Shown: positions 10,483-19,312 of the stretch, piece by piece
Layout: the number at the start of each line of letters is the position of its first letter
Numbering within the stretch: the stretch's first letter is position 1
NCBI RefSeq assembly: GCF_000003605.2
Contig: NW_003142798.1
Coordinates: 732,894 to 756,995 of the forward strand
Direction of reading: 5' to 3'
DNA from: Saccoglossus kowalevskii
Taxonomy: Eukaryota; Hemichordata; Enteropneusta; Harrimaniidae
DNA length: 24,102 bases
Made by a program: the position numbers and the translations under genes
The notes under the pieces: generated by a model
What the model saw: the letters and a program-made list of their open reading frames with translations, nothing else
Told to the model about the DNA's origin: nothing
Database searches by the model: none

Positions 10483-10698
10483 CCATATTTGCTCTATTGA
10501 TAGCGCATGCACTAACATAACTGAGAGATGCTGACAAATATGGTGAATGACTTTTTCGACCTGATACCAAGGAAAGGTATATGCAGAAATACTAGCTAAA
10601 ATGAAAGTAAAAATAGTTTTTTCATGGTATTTCATACTTTTCATTTTGAAAAATTGTTTTACGTTAATGGCATCAACACATACCGCTAATAATGAAAG
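10483..10698. mobile_element. Probable family 3 MITE
   Basis: TA at 10481-10482 is followed by CCATATTTGCTCTATTGATA then GCGCATGC, nearly identical to the family 3 terminus at 5262. The inverted far end, TA then CTTTCATTATTAGCGGTATG, is an imperfect match. The interior is AT-rich; small minus-strand frames cross it without recognisable content. The left end is good, the right end moderate. Confidence 0.42.
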
Positions 10699-10996
10699 TA
10701 TGAATGAAAAAAAATGATATATCGGTATATTCTTTATTTAAAAAATTCAAACAATGCAGTTTCACATTTTCTGATATTTTGAACTTTCTATTTAAAAACA
10801 CATGCAAAAGCACAAAAAGGGATTTATACACATTAGAAAAAAATGTTAAAAACAACATTTTCAAACAGTAAAACTCTACATAATGAAAGAATGTGATGTT
10901 AATACATATAGCATTTTTTCAAAATTTATTTTCTATATTCTTGATATGTTTTAGTACTGTAAGTTTTTGTTGTCCTGTCTTTGAACTGTTCCCCTT

Positions 10997-11125
10997 CCCT
11001 GAGTGCTAACACATCCCTGTACGGTACTCCGTTCCTGTAAGCTACTTCACCCCACTGTCTCCGTAACCCTGATCACAACACTACCCTGTCCCTGAATGTT
11101 AATCTGCTCCTGGGTAGGCTCTGTT
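10997..11125. repeat. Degenerate minisatellite, about 18-bp period
   Basis: The word CCCTG or CCTG recurs at 10997, 11015, 11033, 11067, 11084, 11090 and 11108, with a CCACTG variant near 11051. Most spacings are 16-18 bp, and several units continue as (A/T)..GNTAA (for example CCCTGAGTGCTAAC and CCCTGAATGTTAATC). The tract is pyrimidine-rich on the plus strand and stands out from the AT-rich surroundings. Units are strongly diverged, so it is an old tandem array, not a recent expansion. Confidence 0.45.
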
Positions 11126-11529
11126 CAAATTTCATGACAAAATTTCCCAAATCACACTTTAAATCTCTCAAATCATGGAATTCTAAAGATCCTTTAGGAG
11201 TAAATAGTGATTTTTACCGGTGTCTTAGGGAGTTCTAATGACTTTTGTAAAATGTTCATCCACAATGTATATATACACTAGTAATGTATGGACATTACAC
11301 TGTTACTGAGTGGGGGGACTAAATTGGTTTAGTTGAAAGAGTTTTAAAGTATACAGTGTCCTACTGTCAAGGGTATCCATAGTTGTTGATGGTATATAGA
11401 TCAGATATACCCACTTGAAAGAGCATTTCCTGTCAGGTTAAATGTCAAGTGTTTGCATCCTGACATTACAAAGGTGATTTGAACTTGATGTTCTGCAGCC
11501 CTGTATGTAAATGTACACAAACATTTTTA

Positions 11530-11868
11530 GGGATGGACCATTTAGAAATATGGGAAAGGATAGGCACATTTGACGGGGGGGGGGGATGTTTTAATGGGGG
11601 GGGCCATTTGTTCAAAGGGGCACTTCCAGTTAAGCTTAATCTCACAACAAATTTACTTTCTAGATTAAAATTACAATGGATAACAAGAGATAGATTAACA
11701 TTGTAAACAACCTAAACAATAGTGTCCCATGATTCTTTGGTGCAATCCCTGGCCTTGGAAGGTTCCCCTTTAACCACATTGGATTCAATATAATCATCTG
11801 TCAGATTTAAACAAAAAACGTTACATCATATTAGGTAAAATGGCCCCTAAATGTCAAATGGTCCACCC
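11530..11868. mobile_element. Harbinger-like MITE, 339 bp, TTA duplications
   Basis: TTA at 11527-11529 and 11869-11871 flanks GGGATGGACCATTTAGA on the left and, inverted, GGGTGGACCATTTGACAT on the right. The interior holds an 11-base G run (11575-11585), a second G run near 11597-11603, and ATGGCCCCTAAATGTC near the right end, which pairs loosely with the G-rich left part. A 75-codon plus-strand frame (11479-11706) merely runs through the G tracts. The TTA target and GGG start fit PIF/Harbinger, and the termini are a different subfamily from 5798-6339. Confidence 0.75.
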
Positions 11869-11990
11869 TTATAATGTGTTCAAATAAGGTGTCCCAGTAG
11901 AACTGCAAATTACATTCTTTCCCCATATTTTGAGCTAGATTTATATTCAGGATAATATTGCACATTTTTGGTTTTGTTTTTCTCTAACTA

Positions 11991-12173
11991 TTGGAAAATG
12001 ACTAATTTTCACAGGGTTTAAATTTCGCTGAATAACCATTTCAGGCATTATCACGGTTTTATCATTTGAATAATGTGTTCTATGCTAAATTTTACATATT
12101 CACTGGGTTTTAAATAGCACATTTTTCAGTCAGCGAAATAAGCCAACCCAGTGAATAGTTAATCCTTTTACAG
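11991..12173 (+). mobile_element. Family 1 MITE, 183 bp, with TA duplications
   Basis: TA at 11989-11990 and 12174-12175 bounds the copy. The left end is TTGGAAAATGACTAATTTTC, a diverged form of CTGTAAAATGATTAAATTTT, and the right end is GTGAATAGTTAATCCTTTTA then CAG. The interior matches the 21304 copy through TTTAAATTTCGCTGA, ATTTCAGGCAT, CACGGTTTTATCATTTGA and GTGTTCTATGCTAAATTTTA. It lacks about 11-15 bp present in the other copies between GGCAT and CACGG. No coding capacity. Confidence 0.78.
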
Positions 12174-12421
12174 TAATTTACAAATTTCTGTTATTGTAAA
12201 ATAGTCTTTAAATAAATTTACCCCGTTTACTCCCCTCTCCCCAAAACACCCCACCCCACATGAGTTTCTACTGGTCAACATTTAAATCAAAGTAAAAAAA
12301 AAAAATTCTGTTTACTTTACAAGATGTGAAAAGTTAAATCCTTATGTAACTGTGATGTCCAGCTGCCATTGGAGACTGTGGGAAGAATTTTAAGCTAATT
12401 AGGCAACAATTCAGTTACTGG

Positions 12422-12440
12422 GATGATGATGATGATGATG
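12422..12440 (+). repeat. (GAT)n microsatellite
   Basis: Six uninterrupted GAT units plus one G. It is a simple repeat and could be length-polymorphic. The frame is not part of any open coding segment. Confidence 0.9.
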
Positions 12441-12591
12441 CAGAGAATTCTCGTGGGAAAAATAATTCTTCTGTGTGAATAAATCTATATGTGGAACATG
12501 GAGAAAGTATTAATTAGTTTTCCTGGATTGGAGGAAGTTAAAGGCGCACCCGGTAATTCAATTCCCGACATTTAGTCGCGATAATTTGCTG

Positions 12592-12740
12592 ATATCTAAA
12601 CCTTAAGGTGCCAAAGTTGACTTCAAAATGGACCTTTATAATTTTTTCCATATTTTTTTTAAAAATTTGATCAAAACCTGTAGTAATTGGGAAAATATGT
12701 CTATTTTTGGTAAAAAATTAATAAAATGGCATTCAAAGCT
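12592..12740 (+). repeat. Dispersed repeat R, copy A
   Basis: The segment runs CTAAACCTTAAGGTGCCAAA, GTTGACTTC, a T-rich tract, then ATTTGATCAAAACCTGTAGT and ATATGTCTATTT. The same order of words is found at 13994-14120 and more loosely at 19066-19185. Copies are strongly diverged, which suggests an old interspersed repeat. Its class is unknown, since no termini or target duplications can be defined. Confidence 0.45.
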
Positions 12741-12954
12741 TCAACTGCTTAAACAACAATAACGTTTTTGAAAGTGTAGACTTCAATGATGTAAATTAGT
12801 TATTTAAAAAACTGCCTGTAAACTTTTTACTATGATTACATATATTCAATCCCTGGTAATATCCCAGAGTTCCTTGCAAAGAAGCAACCATGCAGTGCTC
12901 CCAGGGGCTTTTGGAGGGAAACCAGCAGCAGCATGGACTCTGCCCCAGGCGTGG

Positions 12955-12972
12955 TTTTTTTTTTTTTTTTTT
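12955..12972 (+). repeat. Poly-T tract, 18 bases
   Basis: Eighteen T residues follow a short G+C-rich segment (about 12858-12954). On the minus strand this is a poly-A, which might suggest a retroposed tail. The sequence that would be its body (12973 onward) shows no SINE or LINE features, so I treat it as a homopolymer. Confidence 0.7.
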
Positions 12973-13353
12973 CCAGTGTAGCCTATATTCTCGTAAAACA
13001 CTTGTTTAGAATAACTAATCGTGCCTTACGTGTGTAACTCTAGATGACTTGTTGTAAATATTTAGAATTTAATCGGCAACCGAAGTTTTTTGATACCGCT
13101 AGGCAGTTAACCTACATAGCAATTAAGTTTTCCCGCTTTTTTTTCTCTGGTATCTGCCCGGATTCCTTGAACTTATGTTTTATACATTGTCCTTAATTAT
13201 AAAGGCTTCCATTTGGCGGGAAGTTTTTTTTATGATATCAGTCATATGTAGTTAAACATATGATGGTGGTTAGTGTTACTGCAACTACAAGCAAGGCTAC
13301 TTTAATGATTTATTATAAACCTTGAAATCAAAGTCACCAATTGTTATGACTCA

Positions 13354-13567
13354 GGGGTTGTCCATTACAAACTCTGGGTGGGGAGTTGGTACAAAAAATG
13401 TGCAGAATATTTTTTCCCTTAATACTTACCGGTAATTTTTAGCTTGATTGTTTTTTATAATGTTGCTATAAATTTGTTATTTTAATTTTTCTTTACAAAT
13501 ATATTTATATTTTCTACCTAAATATTTTTTTAGCAAATCTACAACCGCAGAGGTGTATGATAACCCC
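13354..13567. mobile_element. Possible Harbinger-like MITE, about 214 bp
   Basis: The left end GGGGTTGTCCATTACAAACT then CTGGG faces a right end whose complement is GGGGTTATCATACACCTCTG then CGG. With three small gaps about 20 positions agree. The ends resemble the GGG.TGGACCATT termini at 11530. The flanks read TCA on the left and TCC on the right, so no intact TWA duplication remains. Interior AT-rich, no coding frame. Confidence 0.4.
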
Positions 13568-13880
13568 TCCCTCTGATGTGATTGGATGTGTAATACTGGT
13601 ACTAAGCTATTGATTTTATTAACAATTTTTTATTTTCGTTGAAACTCGTTGTAGTTTTGTCGTTTGAACGATGATCTTATATCGTTCTGATGATTTGAGG
13701 ATTTCACATAAAGACTATTTTATTGAGTGTGAATATTCTCATCGGAAGAAATTAACTTATATTCGGTAATAAAGTCTTTATTTTCAGATTAAATTAGCAG
13801 ACATGTTATGTAGTTAGGGATTATATTGCGTAAGCGTGCCGATACAGGTATGCCAAGGATGTACTCAGATTGGATGAGAG

Positions 13881-14247
13881 TTTTTACTCACTCGCTAGGC
13901 TTACAAGTTGCCATTTTTGTTATGTTTGATACTTTATTACTAATTCATTCACTGAAAGAATGAACATATAAAAGTAAAATACTAACCTTTTGACATTTAA
14001 CTATTTGAGGGCCAAAGTCACTTTCACAAAAAGAACCCCTTGTTCCAAAATTTTAATCAAAAACTGTAGCCATTATGAAATCATGTCCATTTCGTCCAAA
14101 ATTGTCCAAATAAATTATTCGTATAGAAAAATAGATACAAACAGACAAAATGTTGCACACAATTTTGGCAGAAAAAACTTGTGGACTCAAAATGTGACTA
14201 ACATTTTTTTTTCGCTTGCTTAAAGAAGCCCGAGTGAGTGAAGCTCA
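13881..14247. mobile_element. Inverted-repeat element with ACTCACTCG ends
   Basis: TTTTTACTCACTCGCTAGGC then TT on the left faces AAGCCCGAGTGAGTGAAGCT on the right. The complement of the right end, AGCTTCACTCACTCGGGCTT, matches the left with one 2-base gap. The element spans roughly 370 bp and encloses copy B of dispersed repeat R, so repeat R may be the interior of this element family or an older insertion. A target duplication is not evident. A 77-codon plus-strand frame inside (13990-14223) is not credible as a gene. Confidence 0.5.
13994..14120 (+). repeat. Dispersed repeat R, copy B
   Basis: It contains ATTTAACTATTTGAGGGCCA then AAGTCACTTTC, later TTTTAATCAAAAACTGTAGC and CATT...ATCATGTCCATTT. 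This collinear order matches copy A near 12592-12740, with many substitutions and small gaps. It lies inside the inverted-repeat element at 13881-14247. Confidence 0.5.
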
Positions 14248-15775
14248 TTGCTTCATGATTATCTCAAAATTAAAATTGTAATGTTCAAAAAGCTTAAAGT
14301 TCAAAAATTAAAGTTGTTTACGTTATTACAAACTCCATCCATTCTCATCTCCGAGGAAACCAATACTCAGGCTGAATCAAATTATAATAAAATGAATAAG
14401 GTATCCCATGTTTGGCTTAATCATTAAGGAGTTGAGTTTGGGAGCCAATGATGAGTGGTCTCTCATTGAGTTGCATTGTAGCTGCCTCACCAACTATATT
14501 CGCATAATAAACATGGAATCTTTGTGGGGGTTGATTTTCTTTATTGTTATGAAATACAATCAGCTGCATGTGGACTTTTCTGTGAATAAAAGTAACATTT
14601 GACATGAAGGTCTTATGAGTCCCACCAACTGGCAACACTTTATTTTTCCCGCTTTTCCCCCCATCAAGTATTGGTATAAGAAAAACAGCTGTGTAGCTTT
14701 GTTGCTTAGCAACGCATCCAATTAATGGTTGACACTTGAGAAGGGTTCAGTGGTAACATGGAATTTTCCCACTCTATATCTTTAGTGGGTAATATCCTAA
14801 TATCTTTCTCTGTGTTTGCAACACTTTCACCAAAAGGGTAGAGACTCTTGTTTGCACCTTGCACAAGGCGGCTAACGTGTAAAAAAAATGAAAAAATGTT
14901 AAAAGCACATAAAATTCTTGATATTTTGTTGAATGAAATGTTTCATTAAAAAAATGATGAAGAGTGAATATAAATCGAGAGTACCTGAATTTCTTATATT
15001 GAACTCTATCTACTTTGACATTTTTGATTGAAAAATGGACGAAATGCACGCAATTGAGACTTAAATTGAAAAAACAGCAAATCACAAACAGGAAATTCCT
15101 GTATAAGCTTAATTTCACTTTTACTGTACATGTTTTTTCTCAGTATTTTTTATGAGATGGTGTGACAGAGGCCAAATGGTATAATTGAAACATGTTTTAA
15201 GTCCATAAATACCATATAACTTCTATTTACATGTACTGCAAATATACCCATCAGGAAATTCAGGAAGTTCACCTCAGTTTCATGGAACATTGAACATTTT
15301 TCCAAGAAATACTTTGGGAAGTTGTAGTTTGGGAGATTACACTTGTTTGCAATATGTACATGTACTTGATAGCTCAACATGAATATCAGTGAAACGTGGA
15401 ATAATTAACTGTCTTCGCTGAAGTGACATAACTAATACTCCTCAATATCCTCAAAATTGAAAACTTTGCTAGTAAATACAAATTTGGGAACTTTTTACCG
15501 AAAAAAAATGTTAATCAATCAACATAAATTCAAGAAGATTCTTGAAGTAATTTAGCCAAAGCCATACATATATTGGATTATCGACAATTACCGAAAGTTT
15601 AGTATCTATAATAACATTGATCAACATCCTTCATGTTTTTACAGAGAATTCATTCTTCTTGAACTTTTCGGGTATTGGGTATTTCACATCTTGAACTTCA
15701 TCACTTTTACTGGTTTACAAGTCACACTTTTTTATCAGTTAATTACTGCAACATTTTTTTGATTTATTAATTATG
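14248..15775. other. Non-coding stretch, no gene seen
   Basis: The longest frame is 114 codons on the minus strand (14774-15118). Its peptide is very rich in F, L, K and Y, with no motif, and lies in a poly-A/T-laden tract. The opposite-strand frames at 14408-14602 and 14417-14638 overlap each other, as chance frames do. Confidence 0.5.
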
Positions 15776-15789
15776 GTAACCATGGAAAC
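15776..15789. promoter_or_regulatory. RFX X-box-like palindrome
   Basis: GTAACCATGGAAAC matches the inverted-repeat X-box shape recognised by RFX factors (ideal GTTGCCATGGCAAC) at 11 of 14 positions, with the central CCATGG intact. RFX sites are found upstream of ciliary genes in animals, but no downstream gene is visible here. It could be a chance match. Confidence 0.25.
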
Positions 15790-16357
15790 CACAACATTTG
15801 ATCAGTCCATAGAGATAAAGATTTCAACACCCGATCATAATGTTTGATGAAAACCACCACCAGGGTATTAGTGACCACTATTGCAGCATTCACAGCAATG
15901 ATTTATGATCAAGAATATTTCAGGGAATCAAAAATTCAAAACGTGATGGCCCTCGGAGCATGAATGAGACAGCTGCAGGAAGTACGGTATGTGTGACTCA
16001 TTCATTTATGTTCCATGCAATTGTTGTGTTCATTTCATTTCACACCGAAAAAATGTCATAACATGTGTGTATATAATTTTACTACGCATTTTGTCTGTGG
16101 CATCACTTGGCTGATTGCCAGCAGCTCTCACAAGCCTTGCATAGTATTGGCGAGCTTTTCTCCTCAATTTATATTTAGAGACAACTTGGCTGATGGATTA
16201 GAAATATAATGATAATATTTGTTGCTTTCTGGTCTTGGCGTGAATGAATGGCCTTATACTGCACATAACTGGGTCAACATGATCAGCTTAGAGAGAGTGA
16301 ACAACTTTGAATGCATTGTCTTATGTTTCTACGTTTATGAATTTGAACTTATGAACG
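15790..16357. other. Non-coding stretch, no gene seen
   Basis: Short frames only (64 codons at 16015-16209, plus strand), without recognisable content. No repeats noted. Confidence 0.5.
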
Positions 16358-16380
16358 CAGTGGTGTAGCCAGGATGTTGA
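16358..16380 (+). mobile_element. Possible hAT-type terminus fragment
   Basis: CAGTGGTGTAGCCAGGATGT resembles the CAGTGGCGTAGCCAGGA start seen in hAT-type elements of many animals. No inverted partner (TGGCTAC.CCACTG) was found nearby. If real this is a solitary end of a decayed element, and a 20-base match alone cannot prove it. Confidence 0.3.
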
Positions 16381-16573
16381 TAACATCAGTTTTGTTTTGA
16401 GGTTTGAAAGAATATTATGTAATGTTTTAACCATAAAGGACTTATGTTTGACCAAATTAGAAACAATTGAAACATTAATGTTATTGGCATCCGCACAAAT
16501 TTGAGAGATGGAACTGCATCATTTTGTTTTGCATGATTTCGCTGAAGTCGGTCATCCATGGCTCATGTCCCTA

Positions 16574-16899
16574 TCCTCGGGGGCGGAGCTACGTCACAAG
16601 ACGTTCTACGTTGCTACGACGCGCACCACTGTACATGCATTTCTATGGGCTCTGTGCGCGCTGCTGTGGAACGCCGGTCGAGCCGGTGAAAATTCGAGAA
16701 AACAACACAAACTCAACTTTGAAGTAATCCTGAACAACCAAATTTATATATGTTACACACGTAGGGCTAATCTTGTTACACTGTTCAGCGGAGTCTCAAC
16801 AATCATCCCAAAGTACCGTTTTCTGCGAGTTTTGGGCCTTTGTTTTCACCGCCGCGGGTTGCCAGGCGGTGAAAATGCCCGGATGTCCGCCCCCGAGGA
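16574..16899. mobile_element. GC- and CpG-rich MITE, 326 bp, TA duplications
   Basis: TA at 16572-16573 and 16900-16901 flanks a perfect 14-bp inverted repeat, TCCTCGGGGGCGGA. The element is strikingly richer in G+C and CpG than its surroundings. Inside are ACGTCACAAGACGT near the left end and a hairpin near the right end (TTTTCACCGCC at 16843-16853, GGCGGTGAAAA at 16865-16875). The word CCGGTGAAAAT is repeated at 16683-16693. A 145-codon plus-strand frame (16508-16945), the longest in the window, crosses both boundaries of this element. It is explained by low stop density in GC-rich DNA. The TA target suggests a Tc1/mariner-like mechanism, but the termini match no family I can name. Confidence 0.65.
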
Positions 16900-17139
16900 T
16901 ATGAACCCATGTGTGATCGTGTTAGGAGAATTGTATTTGACTTAACTCTGTTAAATTTAATGATTTGATTGGGCGCACCAAGGAGTTGGATCTATTAATC
17001 AGATATAAATTATGCCATCTTATAAAATGTTTTAGCTTAACGGACGGCAGAACATCCACGGCCGAATAAATGAACCTCGGCTGATGAAGATGAAACTGAT
17101 GGAAAGTTTAAAAGTTATTCGTAATTATGAGCTTGGTTG

Positions 17140-17320
17140 TTACAAGAAGATCTGATGACCATTAATTCAAAATACCCAGAGTAACCAGGAGCTCAAATTT
17201 CCCAAGCACCAGGAATTCTGAATAACTAGTTACAAAGAATATCTTATGATCAATGATTCAAAATACCCAGAATAACCAGGAGCTCAAACTATCCAAGCAT
17301 CAGGAATTCTGAATCACCAG
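17140..17320 (+). repeat. Tandem duplication, two units of 90-91 bp
   Basis: Unit 1 (17140-17229) and unit 2 (17230-17320) both begin TTACAA and share ATTCAAAATACCCAGA, TAACCAGGAGCTCAAA and CCAAGCA.CAGGAATTCTGAA at the same offsets. A few substitutions separate them, mostly in the first 25 bp. Neither unit is open in any frame, and I see no further copies of the unit elsewhere in the window. Confidence 0.85.
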
Positions 17321-17779
17321 TATACAAAAATTCATAAACCAGTATTTCATTTCTAAAAACCAAAGGTTCACTAACAGATAGAATATATATATTGCATCTC
17401 ACAAATTTTGAAGTTGCTGTTTTTTCCCACGTACATATTTCTACTGATAACATTTGCCTTAACTTCATTGAACTAGTAGCCGGAAATCTGTAAGACAGTC
17501 TAGAGTTTGGTAAACAAACTTTCCACTGGTTACACTGGTCATCATTTCTGCACTGAAATAGAACAACAAAATGAATAAAAACAGAGTGCTGTATTTCCCT
17601 TTATTGAAGAGAGGAACATCTCAAATAGAAGTACTTTTAAGCTATTGCACAACAGTACTTTTTCAATAAAAGTACATGCAGTCTGCAGCATATTAACCAT
17701 AAGACACATGATATTGTCTTTCAATCACCAAGGAACATGTGACATGTTACGGACACTGTATCCGATAAAAATTAATGTA

Positions 17780-17901
17780 CTGTATACTGGTATATCCCCT
17801 TTATTAGAAGCTCTTTTTCAATGTGCTTTACTTTTTCTTAAAATCGCTTTTCCAACATTGTACTGTTATTATAATAGTAGCACCTATAATAAAAATGCTT
17901 G
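17780..17901. mobile_element. Possible family 3 MITE, decayed
   Basis: TA (17778-17779) then CTGTATACTGGTATATCCCC and TTTATTAGAAGC resembles the family 3 end with a small insertion. The inverted far end, TA (17902-17903) then CAAGCATTTTTATTATAGGT and GCTAC, is a weak match. The word TTATTAGAAGC is shared with the copy at 5262. Boundaries are uncertain. Confidence 0.3.
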
Positions 17902-19065
17902 TATTTCTTCCATTATTGACAATTATGATACCGCAGTTGTCAAAATTAGAAATGATATGTACTAGAAGTGAAATGAAGAACCATTATTCCTTAACCTTCA
18001 TCAAATGCGTAAGTGTGTTTCTAATACAGGGAACATGGTCGATGGGTTTGGGCGATATCTTTTTATGAAAAAAACACAATGAAACGACACCAATTGTGTT
18101 CACCACAACAGTGGTAGTGATTACTGTTAGTATTACTGTTGGCAACTGGTTTGGTTCTTCTACCATACAATTAGTCTTTGTCTAGTCGTGCGCACAAATT
18201 CCCTATTTTGAAGCATGTATTGTGTCGCTGACAATTCGACAGGGTTTATTTGACAATTAAACCAGCAATAAAAAGAAATTCCATCAGGTCCACTTCAGGT
18301 GCTGTGTCCTTCAAAAAAACACCCTATAAGCAGGCAAAGAAAAAAAAAAGGGACAGAATTCTATTTGTTCTGTATTGATTTTGCAGCTTTCAGATCTAAG
18401 TGCTTTGTTTTTGGCTGGCAGAATGCCAGAGCTGACCCGTGCTTGGCTGCCGTTCGGTCCTCTGTTAGGCTGCTGTTACTGGAGACAGAGTAATCACCCA
18501 GCGGTATGTCTCAAAATAAACTCTGCCCTGTCTTTTCAAAATAATAATAACAAAACGGCAGGAAATCTATTGTTGCCTCCAACCCAGAAAATTTAATTGC
18601 TAAGTCTGCAACACCCTGGCTGAGTATTTAAAAATGTTTTTTGATTGAATAGTCAACAGGGTTTGTTGATGCAATTCCAAAATTCCATGAATGATCAAGT
18701 TAGTGGCTTGTATCAAAACTTATAAATCCGTCATATTTCGCTCACACCTTGATCTCTGCTTCTGCTTGTCAGCTCTGTTTTCAGGATGGATTAGACAGTT
18801 ACTGCAGGTCATCCCAGGTCAAGCCTCAAACCTACACCTGTTGATAAATTTGTCAAGGAAGATGAGATGTAGTGATGAAATTATTCGGGCGTGAAATCTA
18901 CATTCAAGATATTTTATATGCATGGCTTGATGGTAAAGATTGGATATGAATTGTACCCATGGATTGGACAGTCATCAACAACAACATTGGGTTGTTAACG
19001 TTTTTTACTCGATTCTTATTCCAAAATATTTGATGGAGAGACAACATCTTTTATCTTAATGAGTT

Positions 19066-19185
19066 ATTAGCTATTTGAATTCCAAAGTCTGCTTTTGTCA
19101 ACTAGCTGACACAAAAGTCGAAAAAGTTATTCAATATTTTTTTCAAAAATTGCTATCAGAACCTGTTACTAATCGAATTATCGTA
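19066..19185 (+). repeat. Dispersed repeat R, copy C (diverged)
   Basis: TTAGCTATTTGAATTCCAAA then GTCTGCTTTT, and later TTTTTTCAAAAATTGCTATC then AGAACCTGTTACTAAT, follow the same order as copies A and B. The match is the weakest of the three. Confidence 0.4.
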
Positions 19186-19264
19186 TTAGTTCAATCATGA
19201 AACACCAGTGGAAGTGATCATAATTGCCGCTCTGGTTGTAAACTACATGGCGTGAATAAATGCT

Positions 19265-19312
19265 TGGTGTGCCCATAGACCCTCCAGTAAACTGGAGGGT
19301 CTATGGTGTGCC
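19265..19312. mobile_element. Minimal foldback between 9-bp direct repeats
   Basis: The 9-bp word TGGTGTGCC occurs at 19265-19273 and 19304-19312. Between and overlapping them is a perfect 16-bp stem: CCATAGACCCTCCAGT (19273-19288), AA, ACTGGAGGGTCTATGG (19291-19306). The arrangement looks like an inserted palindrome with a target duplication, or the collapsed terminal repeats of a longer element. The arms show no mismatch, so the structure is young or was homogenised. Confidence 0.55.

Larger units (their letters stand above)
17321..19264. other. Non-coding stretch with one possible MITE
   Basis: Apart from the possible family 3 copy at 17780-17901 and repeat R copy C at 19066-19185, there are only short, overlapping chance frames on both strands (for example 17645-17965, 106 codons, rich in I, L, Y and N). 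A poly-A-rich tract lies near 18340. Confidence 0.45.

Noticed and set aside
12955-12972. Minus-strand poly-A as a retroposon tail
   Set aside because: The sequence that would form the body lacks a tRNA-like head, internal promoter boxes or reverse-transcriptase similarity.
12860-12995. Possible small exon (MQCSQGLLEGNQQQHGL) in a GC-richer patch
   Set aside because: An in-frame stop lies a short way upstream, the frame runs into an 18-base T tract, and no splice context is convincing.
14774-15118. 114-codon minus-strand open frame
   Set aside because: The peptide is dominated by F, L, K and Y in an A/T-homopolymer region and has no recognisable motif.
16508-16945. 145-codon plus-strand open frame, the longest in the window
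   Set aside because: It runs through both ends of the inverted-repeat element at 16574-16899 and owes its length to low stop-codon density in GC-rich DNA; no motif or domain pattern is seen.
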